Assembly (NCBI GenBank): GCA_947371645.1
Contig: CANBQJ010000023.1
Location: forward strand, 1-29,084
Reading direction: 5' to 3'
Origin: Burkholderiales bacterium
GTDB lineage: Bacteria; Pseudomonadota; Gammaproteobacteria; Burkholderiales; Burkholderiaceae
DNA: 29,084 nt
Part shown: positions 6,852 through 17,004 of the stretch, one piece after another
Layout of the letters: every line of letters begins with the position of its first letter
Position numbering within the stretch: position 1 is the stretch's first letter
The notes under the pieces: model-generated
Told to the model about the DNA's origin: nothing
The model's input: only the letters and a program-made list of their open reading frames with translations
Databases searched by the model: none
Program-made: the position numbers and the translations under genes

Positions 6852-8861
6852 ATGTGCGGCATTGCAGGCGTGTTGGATTGGAGAGGCGCTGCAGAAGCGG
6901 CTTTCTCCCCGAGCCTGCCGCAATTGAAGGCCATGGCCCATGCCTTGCGTCACAGGGGCCCCGACGGAGAAGGTTTCTTGCAGCGGCCCGCTTTGGGCTT
7001 GGCGCACACCCGCCTGAGCATCATTGACCTGGCCGGTGGCCATCAGCCCATCTTCAATGAAGACGGGCAGGTGGCGGTGGTGTTCAACGGTGAGATCTTC
7101 AACTACCTGGAGTTGCGGTCGACGCTGCAAGACCAGGGGCACCGGTTTTCGACGCAATCGGACACCGAGGTCATCGTTCACCTGTACGAACAACATGGCC
7201 TGGATTTCGTCCAGCACCTCAATGGCCAGTTCGCCATTGCCCTGTGGGACGAACGTGAGCAAATGCTGGTGCTGGTGCGCGACCGCGTGGGCATCACCCC
7301 CTTGTTCTATCGCCTGGGCGGGCAAGGTGTTCGTGAAGCGCCAGGCACACCCCAACTGGCCTTCGCGTCCGAGGTCAAGGCGATCCTGTCCATCTGGCCC
7401 GAGGCGCCCCGCCCGGACCTGCAGGCCCTGGACCAGATCATGAGCTGCTGGTCACCCGTGGGCGCGCGCACCTTGTTTGAAGGCGTTTTGGCGCTGGAGC
7501 CCGGCACCATGCTGGTGGCGCGCCGTGGGCCTGACCACCGCCTGCATCACCAGGTTCAGCGCTACTGGGACTGGACCTTCCCGGAAGATGAAGACGGCTA
7601 CCTGAAGGGCTCGGACGACGACTTGTGCGAGCAGGTGCGGGCCCTCTTGGTGGACGCCACGCGGATCCGGTTGCGCGCCGACGTGCCTGTTGGCGCCTAC
7701 CTGTCTGGCGGTCTGGACTCGTCCATCCTGGCCAGCGTGATCCGCCACGAGTCCAACAGCACCTTGCGCACCTTCTCGATCGGCTTCGACAGCCCGGCGC
7801 ATGACGAGACGCAGCACCAGGACCGCATGGTCGACTTCCTGGGTACGCAACACAGCCGCATCGCCTGTTCCTCAGAGGCCGTCGGCCACCAGTTCAAGTC
7901 CGCCATCTGGCACGCCGAAACGGCTGTGCTGCGCACGGCACCCGCGCCGATGAAGGCCTTGTCCGGCTTGGTGCGCGAGCAGGGCTACAAGGTGGTCCTG
8001 ACGGGGGAGGGTGCCGACGAGGTCTTTGGCGGCTACGACCTGTTCAAGGAAGCCAAGGTGCGCCGGTTCTGGGCGCGCCAGCCCCAGTCGCGTGGCAGGC
8101 CTTTGCTCTTGCAGCGCCTCTACCCCTACCTCGACCAGAACCCTGCCCGGGCCCAGAGCTACCTGGAGCGCTTTTATGGCGTGGGCCTGGACGCGCCCGA
8201 TGCGCCGACGTTTGCTCACCAGCCCCGGCTGGCGTCCACCAGCCAGACCCGCATGTTCCTGGCCCAGCCCCGGCCGGACGGCGAGGCGGCACAAGCGATG
8301 GCCGATCTCTTGCCCGCTGCCGCCACGCGCTGGAGCTGGCTGGCCCGCGCGCAGTACATCGAGTCTCGCCTGCTGATGGGCAACTACCTGCTGTGTTCTC
8401 AGGGTGACCGCATGCTGATGGCCAACGGCATCGAAGGGCGTTTCCCCTTCCTGGATCACCGGGTGATCGAACTGGCCAGCCGCTTGCCCGAGCGGCTCAA
8501 GATCCGGGCGCTGAATGAAAAATGGGTGCTCAAGCACGCCATGCGCCGCTACCTGCCGCCCGACACCCGCGCGCGCACCAAGCAGCCTTATCGCGCCCCC
8601 GACGCGGCCGCGTTCATCGACGCCAGGACTGGCCAGGCGCAAGCGTGGGTGGCGGACCTGCTGTCTCCAGCGCGTCTGGCCGACACGGGTTACTTCCAGC
8701 CCAAAATGGGCGAGATGCTGCTCAAGAAAGCGGTGCGCAGCCCTGAGGCGCTGGGCTCTCGCGACAACCAGGCCCTGGTGGCCATGGTGTCCATGCAGGC
8801 CTGGCATCACCTCTTCATCGATCAAAAACCAGGTCCGCTTGGACCTGCCCTTTCGGAGTGA
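6852..8861 (+). CDS. Asparagine-synthase-like glutamine amidotransferase
   Basis: This 669-residue, two-domain protein starts at the ATG that places the catalytic cysteine at position 2 (MCGIAGV), as class II amidotransferases require. The frame opens earlier at 6825, but that start would bury the cysteine. The glutaminase domain shows RHRGPDGEG, AHTRLSIIDL, FNGEIFNY and SDTEVIVHLYE. The synthetase domain carries the PP-loop SGGLDSS (285-291), TGEGADEVFGGY and GIEGRFPFLDHR. AsnB-type enzymes amidate aspartate, but many relatives in biosynthetic clusters amidate other carboxylates or form lactams. It is 115 residues longer than E. coli AsnB (554). The adjacent carrier-protein gene makes a carrier-linked or small-molecule substrate plausible. 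This is inference. Confidence 0.9.
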   Translation: MCGIAGVLDWRGAAEAAFSPSLPQLKAMAHALRHRGPDGEGFLQRPALGLAHTRLSIIDLAGGHQPIFNEDGQVAVVFNGEIFNYLELRSTLQDQGHRFSTQSDTEVIVHLYEQHGLDFVQHLNGQFAIALWDEREQMLVLVRDRVGITPLFYRLGGQGVREAPGTPQLAFASEVKAILSIWPEAPRPDLQALDQIMSCWSPVGARTLFEGVLALEPGTMLVARRGPDHRLHHQVQRYWDWTFPEDEDGYLKGSDDDLCEQVRALLVDATRIRLRADVPVGAYLSGGLDSSILASVIRHESNSTLRTFSIGFDSPAHDETQHQDRMVDFLGTQHSRIACSSEAVGHQFKSAIWHAETAVLRTAPAPMKALSGLVREQGYKVVLTGEGADEVFGGYDLFKEAKVRRFWARQPQSRGRPLLLQRLYPYLDQNPARAQSYLERFYGVGLDAPDAPTFAHQPRLASTSQTRMFLAQPRPDGEAAQAMADLLPAAATRWSWLARAQYIESRLLMGNYLLCSQGDRMLMANGIEGRFPFLDHRVIELASRLPERLKIRALNEKWVLKHAMRRYLPPDTRARTKQPYRAPDAAAFIDARTGQAQAWVADLLSPARLADTGYFQPKMGEMLLKKAVRSPEALGSRDNQALVAMVSMQAWHHLFIDQKPGPLGPALSE

Positions 8862-8867
8862 GCACAC

Positions 8868-9128
8868 GTGGCGATACGCGAAACCCTGAGGACCTACGTC
8901 CTCGAGAACTGCCTCTTCACTGACGACGGCAGCAAACTCATTGATGCCGATTCCTTCCTGGAAACCGGCATCCTCGATTCCACCGGCATCCTGGAGATCA
9001 TCATGTTCGTCGAGGAGACCTTTGCCCTCAAGGTCACCGACCTGGAAATGGTGCCGGACAACCTGGACTCGATCGACAGCCTGGTGGCCTACATCGAGCG
9101 CAAGCAGGCACAAGGGGCCGGCGCGTGA
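8868..9128 (+). CDS. Acyl/peptidyl carrier protein (first)
   Basis: This 86-residue standalone carrier protein starts at GTG, seven bases after the amidotransferase stop, with a GGAGTGAG ribosome binding site. The phosphopantetheine attachment serine is Ser38 in GILDSTGILE. The helix after it (EIIMFVEETFALKV) and the DSIDSLVAYIERK end fit the four-helix fold. The DSTG form resembles carrier proteins that partner discrete adenylating enzymes more than fatty-acid AcpP, whose motif is DSLD. The ligase at the head of the cluster is the obvious loading enzyme, which is inference. Its 3' end overlaps the next start by four bases. Confidence 0.9.
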   Translation: MAIRETLRTYVLENCLFTDDGSKLIDADSFLETGILDSTGILEIIMFVEETFALKVTDLEMVPDNLDSIDSLVAYIERKQAQGAGA

Positions 9129-10192
9129 GCTTCTCGCACCTCACCGGCTTTCGGGTCGCGGGTGTGGCCACCTGCGTGCCGCCCACGGTCGTGGAGAACA
9201 TGGACCTGGCGTCGGCCTACGGTGCGGATGACGTGCGCAAAGTGGTGTCCATGGCGGGGGTCCACCGTCGGCACGTGGTGACGCCAGATGTGACCTCTGT
9301 CGACCTCTGTGGCGAGGCGGCGGCCCGACTCCTGGCCAAGCTGGGGTGGGCACCTGAGTCGGTGACCGGCCTGATCATGGTGACGCAGTCGCCCGACTAC
9401 TTCCTGCCGTCATCGAGCGCCGTGCTGCATGCGCGTCTGGGCTTGAGCGAGCACTGCGCTGCGTTCGACCTGGGCCTGGGCTGCTCTGGCTACCCCTATG
9501 GCCTGTACGTGGCCGCCACCATGCTGCGCGGCGGCGGGCAGCAGCGCATCCTGATGTTGAATGGCGACACACCCAGCCGCTTCACCTCGCCCGACGACCA
9601 CGCCACCACCTTGCTGTTCGGTGACGCCGGTTCTGCCACGGCGCTGGAGGCCAGCGATGCGCCCGGCAACGAAGCCTGGTTCGGCCTGTTCACCGATGGC
9701 ACGGGCGCGGGTGGCTTGATCATGAAGGGTGGCGGGTTCCGAGACCGCTTCCCTGCCAACCCCCGAGACCTTTTCGTCAGCATGGATGGGGCTGCCGTTT
9801 TCAATTTCACGATCAAACGTGTGCCTTCCTTGATCCACGACACGCTGGCCTTTGCCCAACTGGCGGTGCCGGACGTTGACAGCTATGTGTTCCACCAGTC
9901 CAATCGTTTCATCATGAAGCACCTGATCAAGAAGTGCGGTTTGCCGCCAGAGCGCGTGCCTTTCACGATCGAAGACTTCGGCAACAGCGGAGGCCCCTCG
10001 GTGCCACTGACGCTCACCCAGGGCCTGGCGGCACGCGAGCACCGCGCTCACCGTGTGATGCTGCTGGGCTACGGCGTGGGCTTGTCCTGGGGGGCTGCCA
10101 TCCTGGACCTGGGCGCCGATGTGCCCCTGATTCACCATGTCTATCAGGGTGACGCGGTGGGCGGTGCAGGGCTTCCCGTGGCTGCGGTTTGA
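9125..10192 (+). CDS. 3-oxoacyl-ACP synthase III-like enzyme (KAS III family)
   Basis: This 355-residue thiolase-fold protein has an intact Cys-His-Asn triad: Cys120 in FDLGLGCSGYPYGL, His257 in YVFHQSN and Asn287 in DFGNSGGPSVP. FabH condenses acetyl-CoA with malonyl-ACP, while relatives in secondary metabolism also transfer acyl groups to form esters or amides. Housekeeping FabH normally has a GNTSAAS motif, and here it is GNSGGPS. The gene also lies away from any fab locus. I infer a dedicated role in extending or transferring a carrier-bound acyl group. The GTG start overlaps the previous stop, pointing to translational coupling. Similar KAS III/ACP sets occur in flagellin-glycan islands of pseudomonads, but no sugar genes are here. 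Confidence 0.88.
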   Translation: MSFSHLTGFRVAGVATCVPPTVVENMDLASAYGADDVRKVVSMAGVHRRHVVTPDVTSVDLCGEAAARLLAKLGWAPESVTGLIMVTQSPDYFLPSSSAVLHARLGLSEHCAAFDLGLGCSGYPYGLYVAATMLRGGGQQRILMLNGDTPSRFTSPDDHATTLLFGDAGSATALEASDAPGNEAWFGLFTDGTGAGGLIMKGGGFRDRFPANPRDLFVSMDGAAVFNFTIKRVPSLIHDTLAFAQLAVPDVDSYVFHQSNRFIMKHLIKKCGLPPERVPFTIEDFGNSGGPSVPLTLTQGLAAREHRAHRVMLLGYGVGLSWGAAILDLGADVPLIHHVYQGDAVGGAGLPVAAV

Positions 10193-10213
10193 CAAGCGAA
10201 GGGGGCTGAAACA

Positions 10214-10462
10214 ATGACTGCGATGACCTTCGATGAGGCGCTGGCCATGATGGCGGAGGCCTTCGACGAGCCCGTTGAGAACCTGGCGCCTGATGTCGCT
10301 CGGACGTCGGTGCGGGGGTGGGATTCCATGGGTGCCTTGATGCTCATCGCGGAAATTGACGAGCGGTTCGGCCTGGAGCTGCCTGCAGAAGAATCCCGAG
10401 GCATGAAGCAGGTCAACGATGTGCTGGACTTCTTGCGGCGTCACGGCGTGCTGGCTGAATGA
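10214..10462 (+). CDS. Acyl carrier protein (second)
   Basis: This 82-residue carrier protein has the attachment serine Ser38 in VRGWDSMGAL. The helices MLIAEIDERFGLELP and VNDVLDFLRRHG complete the fold. Its WDSMG motif differs from the DSTG of the first carrier in the cluster, so the two probably carry different acyl groups or meet different partners, for example one as donor and one as acceptor for the KAS III-like enzyme. The gene begins 21 bases after the KAS III stop. The stop overlaps the start of the GNAT gene by four bases. Confidence 0.9.
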   Translation: MTAMTFDEALAMMAEAFDEPVENLAPDVARTSVRGWDSMGALMLIAEIDERFGLELPAEESRGMKQVNDVLDFLRRHGVLAE

Positions 10463-11601
10463 ACCAGGCTGTGAAGGGGGCTGTCCCATCGCTGGACAAA
10501 ACCAGCAAGGTGCTGGCTCGGGCGCTGAAGGTCACGCCTGAGGACTTGCTGAGCAGTTTCAGGCTGGCCACGCTGGCAGACCTGCCTCAGATCCTGAGCT
10601 TGCGTGCGCAAGTGCTGGGTGCCGACATCACCTGGGACGACGAGGCCTACCTGCTGTGGCGCTACCGCTTTGGTCGCGAGGGGCTGCGCGGCGGCGATTG
10701 CCTGGTCGTGGTGCTGAATGGCCAGTTGCTGGGCCTGATCGGCACCGAAGACATCACCTTGCGATGGGCTGACACGGCGGTGTCGGGCATCCGCGTGATG
10801 GACATCCTGATCCAGCCCGAGCTGTCGGGCATCGGTCTGGGCGTCTGGATCAGCCAGGTGCTGCAAGCTCGCCATGCGCTGGTCCTGGCGGTGGGCGCGA
10901 ACCCCAATTCAAAAGGCCTGGTCACGCGGATCTTTGACGTGCTGCCCAACCGGCGTGTGTGGGTCTGCCCCATTCGCCTGGACCAGTTCCTGGCCAAGCG
11001 CTTGCCGCACGCGGCGCTGGCCTGGCCTGGCGCGCGCCTGGGCAACGCCGTGATGTGGGGCGTGCGGGCCTGGGGCGTGGGCCCTGGCCGCCAGGGGGTC
11101 GCCGTCGAGCAGGTCAAGACCTTGCCTGAAGATCTGGATGCGTTGTTGCGCAAGGCGGTCGGGCCAGGGCTCGTGGACGTGGTGCGCAGCCGGGAGCGCC
11201 TGGCCTGGCGCCTCGACACCCCCCGCAGTCGCTTTGAGGTCTGGCTTGCGCGCAGGCAAGGTGAACTGGTCGGCTTGATGGTCACCCGGCGCGACGCACA
11301 CGGGGATGGCGAGTTCGTCTGGACCGTGATGGACCTGGTGCTGGACCGGGGTTGCCAGCTGGCGGCCGGCAAGGCCCTGTTCTGGTCGGTGTTGGGCGCT
11401 GCGCGACATCAGCGCATCGAGCATGTGGCTTTGCCTTCCTACCGGCACGACCTGGATGGCTTGTTGCGCAAGGCGGGTTTCGTCCAGCGGCCCAACGCCT
11501 TGAAAATCATGGCGTGGTCATGCCGGAACGAGGCCTTGCGGGCCCATGTGGCGTCGGGGGCAGACTGGTCTTTCAACGAGATCCACGATGACAGCGCTTG
11601 A
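10459..11601 (+). CDS. GNAT-type acyltransferase, probably two-domain
   Basis: This 380-residue protein is the last gene of the cluster and starts in a four-base overlap with the second carrier gene. The N-terminal half looks like a GNAT fold: FRLATLADLPQILSLR, a GLIGTEDITL strand, then DILIQPELSGIGLGVWI as a motif-A-like acyl-CoA loop near residue 130. The second half repeats a weaker pattern (ARRQGELVGLMVTRR, MDLVLDRG, KAGFVQRPNALKIMAW), so it may be a tandem GNAT or FemAB-like protein. GNAT enzymes acylate amines; here the donor could be acyl-CoA or one of the two carrier proteins. Donor and acceptor cannot be read from the sequence. Confidence 0.7.
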   Translation: MNQAVKGAVPSLDKTSKVLARALKVTPEDLLSSFRLATLADLPQILSLRAQVLGADITWDDEAYLLWRYRFGREGLRGGDCLVVVLNGQLLGLIGTEDITLRWADTAVSGIRVMDILIQPELSGIGLGVWISQVLQARHALVLAVGANPNSKGLVTRIFDVLPNRRVWVCPIRLDQFLAKRLPHAALAWPGARLGNAVMWGVRAWGVGPGRQGVAVEQVKTLPEDLDALLRKAVGPGLVDVVRSRERLAWRLDTPRSRFEVWLARRQGELVGLMVTRRDAHGDGEFVWTVMDLVLDRGCQLAAGKALFWSVLGAARHQRIEHVALPSYRHDLDGLLRKAGFVQRPNALKIMAWSCRNEALRAHVASGADWSFNEIHDDSA

Positions 11602-11631
11602 GACGCCCGCCAAGCGTGCACCCCGCAGCAG

Positions 11632-13131
11632 TCACTTGTCCAGGCCACCCAGGCACAGGTACTTGGTTTCCAGGTAATCGTCGATGCCCTGGCGCGCACC
11701 TTCGCGGCCCAGGCCCGATTGCTTGACCCCGCCAAAAGGCACCTCACAGGTCGAGATCAAGCCCGTGTTGACGCCCACCATGCCGTACTCCAGCCCTTCG
11801 CCCACGCGGAAGATGCGACCCACGTCGCGGCTGTAGAAGTAGCTGGCCAGGCCGAATTCGGTGGCGTTGGCGGCGGCAATCGCTTCTGCTTCGGTGTCGA
11901 ACTTGAACACCGGCGCCACGGGGCCGAAGATCTCTTCGCGGGCCATGCGCATGCTGGCGTTCACGTTGGACAGCACCGTGGGCTCATAAAAGGCGCCCGT
12001 GCCTGAACCGGCAGGCTGTGCGGCACGCCGGCCACCGGTCACCACCCTGGCGCCCTTGTCCAGGGCGTCTGCCATGAGCTCTTCCACCTTGGCCAGGGCC
12101 TGGTCGTCGATCAACGGGCCTTGGACGACACCCGCCTCGAAGCCATTGCCCACCTTCATTTGCGCCACCTTGTCGGCCAGCCTGGCCACGAAGGCGTCGT
12201 AGATGCCGGCCTGGGCGTAGAGGCGGTTGGCGCACACGCAGGTCTGGCCGGCGTTGCGGTACTTGCTGATCAGCGCGCCTTCCACGGCCGCGTCGATGTC
12301 GGCGTCGTCAAAGACGATGAAGGGGGCGTTGCCGCCCAGCTCCAGCGCCAGCTTCTTCACCGTGGGTGCGCACTGCTTCATCAGGATGCGCCCCACTTCT
12401 GTGGACCCGGTGAACGACAGGTGGCGCACCACGTCGCTCTCGCACAGGGCCTTGCCCACGGCGATGGACTGGTCGGCATCTGCGGTGATGACGTTCAACA
12501 CCCCTGGGGGCATGCCGGCGCGCTGGGCCAGTTCGGCCACGGCCAGGGCGGACAGCGGCGTGGCTTCTGCCGGCTTGATGACCACCGGGCAGCCCGCAGC
12601 CAGGGCCGGGGCCACCTTGCGGGTGATCATGGCGATGGGGAAGTTCCACGGGGTGATGGCCGCGCACACGCCAATGGGCTGGCGGATCACCAGGAAGCGC
12701 TTGGCCGGGTCGGTGCTGGGCACCGTCTCGCCGTAGACCCTGCGGGCCTCTTCGGCAAACCACTCGATGAAGCTGGCGCCATAGCCCACTTCACCTCTGG
12801 CTTCGGCCAGGGGCTTGCCTTGCTCGGCCGTCATGATGGTGGCCAGGTCGTCGGCGTGCTGCATCAAGAGGTGGAACCACTTCATCATGATGGCCGCACG
12901 CGCCTTGGCCGTCAGGGCGCGCCAGGCGGGCCAGGCCCGGTTGGCGGCGGCAATCGCCGCGTGGGCTTGCTCAGCGCCCAGGTTGGCCACCTGCACCAGC
13001 TCTTGTCCGGTGGCCGGGTCGTTCACCGCGAAGCGGCCCGGGCCGTCCACCCATGCCCCGTTGATCAGGGCCTGCGTCTTGAGCAGGCTGGGGTCTTTCA
13101 GGGATGACAGGGGGGTGGGGCTGTGGCTCAT
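11632..13131 (-). CDS. gabD: NAD(P)-dependent succinate-semialdehyde dehydrogenase-type aldehyde dehydrogenase
   Basis: This 499-residue aldehyde dehydrogenase has ITPWNFPIAM and KPAEATPLSA for the cofactor. It also has the glutamate motif LELGGNAPFIVF, the catalytic cysteine in NAGQTCVCANR, and EEIFGPVAPVF. The FGGVKQSGLGREG end is typical of GabD, which oxidises succinate semialdehyde to succinate in 4-aminobutyrate catabolism. The start at 13131 (MSHSPTP) has AGAGGA seven to eight bases upstream; the frame runs further but without family sequence. Its close match to GabD motifs supports the name, though substrate choice within this family is not certain. It converges on the biosynthetic cluster and is divergent from alaS. 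Confidence 0.88.
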   Translation of the reverse strand: MSHSPTPLSSLKDPSLLKTQALINGAWVDGPGRFAVNDPATGQELVQVANLGAEQAHAAIAAANRAWPAWRALTAKARAAIMMKWFHLLMQHADDLATIMTAEQGKPLAEARGEVGYGASFIEWFAEEARRVYGETVPSTDPAKRFLVIRQPIGVCAAITPWNFPIAMITRKVAPALAAGCPVVIKPAEATPLSALAVAELAQRAGMPPGVLNVITADADQSIAVGKALCESDVVRHLSFTGSTEVGRILMKQCAPTVKKLALELGGNAPFIVFDDADIDAAVEGALISKYRNAGQTCVCANRLYAQAGIYDAFVARLADKVAQMKVGNGFEAGVVQGPLIDDQALAKVEELMADALDKGARVVTGGRRAAQPAGSGTGAFYEPTVLSNVNASMRMAREEIFGPVAPVFKFDTEAEAIAAANATEFGLASYFYSRDVGRIFRVGEGLEYGMVGVNTGLISTCEVPFGGVKQSGLGREGARQGIDDYLETKYLCLGGLDK

Positions 13132-13161
13132 GCGGTCCTCTGGGGGGCTGGTCTCCAAAAC

Positions 13162-13167
13162 TATAAT
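13162..13167 (+). promoter_or_regulatory. Consensus -10 box upstream of alaS
   Basis: A perfect TATAAT lies 30 bases before the alaS start, in the 65-base gap with gabD. A matching -35 is not convincing. The same AT-rich stretch could also serve the divergent gabD promoter. Confidence 0.55.
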
Positions 13168-13174
13168 GCTTGGT

Positions 13175-13186
13175 TGGTCCAGACCA
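13175..13186. promoter_or_regulatory. TGGTC-CA-GACCA inverted repeat between gabD and alaS
   Basis: This perfect inverted repeat lies just downstream of the alaS -10 box and upstream of the alaS start. GntR/FadR-type regulators bind sites of similar composition (TGGTC and GACCA halves with a one-base gap in FadR). This site has a two-base gap, so the resemblance is only suggestive. It could control the divergent gabD. Confidence 0.3.
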
Positions 13187-13196
13187 GAAAGCACCC

Positions 13197-15836
<2,640 letters not shown>

Positions 15837-15843
15837 CCGGGCT

Positions 15844-16977
15844 TCAGCTGGGGGCGCAGACCACGCGGTTGCGCCCGCTGCGCTTGCCGTCGTAGAGCGC
15901 GGTGTCTGCCCGGGCGATGGCCTGCTCGCTCGTCTCGCCTGGCAGCAGGTTGGCCACGCCCAGGGTCATGGTCACGCCAAAGGGGGTGTCGTCGGCAGCG
16001 ATCGACAGCTCGCCCACCCGTTGACGCAGGCGCTCGGCCAGGCGCTTGGCGTGGTGCACGTCTGTGCCTGGCAGCACCACCAGGAACTCTTCGCCACCCC
16101 AGCGCGCGATGGCGTCGCTGTCGCGCAATTCCAGGCGCAGGGCGGCACTCACGGCGCGCAACACCTGGTCGCCCGCATCGTGGCCACGCGTGTCGTTGAT
16201 CGCCTTGAAGTGGTCCAGGTCACACAGGATGAAGGACATGCTGGCGCCTGAGGCCGAGCGGCTGGCCACCTGGTGGCGGATCACCTCGTTGACGGCGCGC
16301 CGGTTGAGCAGCTGGGTCAGCGGGTCCACGGAGGCCAGCTCGCGCAGGGAGTGCGTCGCCCGGTTGATCAGGAAGTAGTAGTAGCCGGCCAGGAAGATCA
16401 GGATGATCATCACGCCGACCACGTTGAAGTAGTGCAGGCCATCGACCACGGCCATGGACAGCTCGCGCGCCGGGCCGGTGTGGCGGAAGGCGATGTCCAG
16501 CCCCAGGTAGGTGAACATCACCCCCAGCACCGTCGCCCCTTTGAGCGACACCGGACGGATCGAGCTGATCACCGCCACGGGGATGACGAGCAGGATGTAG
16601 TAGTGAAATCCGGTGTCCCACCCGATCATGGCCACGGCCAGGATGGCGTGGCCCAGCACCTCCAGGATGGTCAGTGCCCAGGCCTTGTCGATCGAATTCC
16701 TGTACGCCAGGGCGAACACGGCCACATAGGACAGGATGCTGCCCACGTTGATCCAGGCCAGGTTGGTGACGCCTGTCCAGAAAAACAACCCGCAGAAGGC
16801 CACATGGGTGAGCCCTGCGATCACGGCAATGCCCATGAGCAGCGACCTGAACGCCTCGGGCTGGTGTGCTTCTGCGTTGGCCGCGCCCATGGGGCTGGCG
16901 AGCTCTGTGGGCGGTGTTGTGTCTACAGCGGTCAATGCCACCTGGTTCTCCATCGGTATCTGACGGATATCGGACAC
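15844..16977 (-). CDS. Membrane-bound GGDEF diguanylate cyclase
   Basis: This 377-residue protein has about six hydrophobic segments between residues 45 and 205, then a GGDEF domain. The domain starts at SVDPLTQLLNRRA and shows FILCDLDHFKAIND. The active site is GGEEF (294-298), and the product-inhibition RxxD (RDSD, 285-288) stands five residues before it. It therefore should make cyclic di-GMP from two GTP and be feedback-controlled. The membrane part, similar in layout to MASE-type sensor domains, may sense an unknown signal. The start is uncertain: GTG at 16977 or ATG at 16953, neither with a clear ribosome binding site. It lies downstream of cydB on the same strand after a 27-base gap, so cotranscription with the oxidase is possible. 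Confidence 0.9.
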   Translation of the reverse strand: MSDIRQIPMENQVALTAVDTTPPTELASPMGAANAEAHQPEAFRSLLMGIAVIAGLTHVAFCGLFFWTGVTNLAWINVGSILSYVAVFALAYRNSIDKAWALTILEVLGHAILAVAMIGWDTGFHYYILLVIPVAVISSIRPVSLKGATVLGVMFTYLGLDIAFRHTGPARELSMAVVDGLHYFNVVGVMIILIFLAGYYYFLINRATHSLRELASVDPLTQLLNRRAVNEVIRHQVASRSASGASMSFILCDLDHFKAINDTRGHDAGDQVLRAVSAALRLELRDSDAIARWGGEEFLVVLPGTDVHHAKRLAERLRQRVGELSIAADDTPFGVTMTLGVANLLPGETSEQAIARADTALYDGKRSGRNRVVCAPS

Positions 16978-17004
16978 GGTGGGCCGCAGCTTGAGTGGCG
17001 CCGC

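Noticed and set aside
6852..8861. Lasso-peptide cyclase reading of the AsnB-like gene
   Set aside because: The protein keeps a complete glutaminase domain with Cys2, and no precursor peptide or leader peptidase gene is nearby.
3185..11601. Horizontally acquired island
   Set aside because: Base composition and codon use look like the neighbours; apart from the tRNA-Gly at 2936 there is no integrase, flanking repeat or partial tRNA copy at the far end.
2936..11631. Integration at tRNA-Gly as an attachment site
   Set aside because: No second copy of the tRNA 3' end was seen downstream, and the tRNA is followed by an intact terminator.
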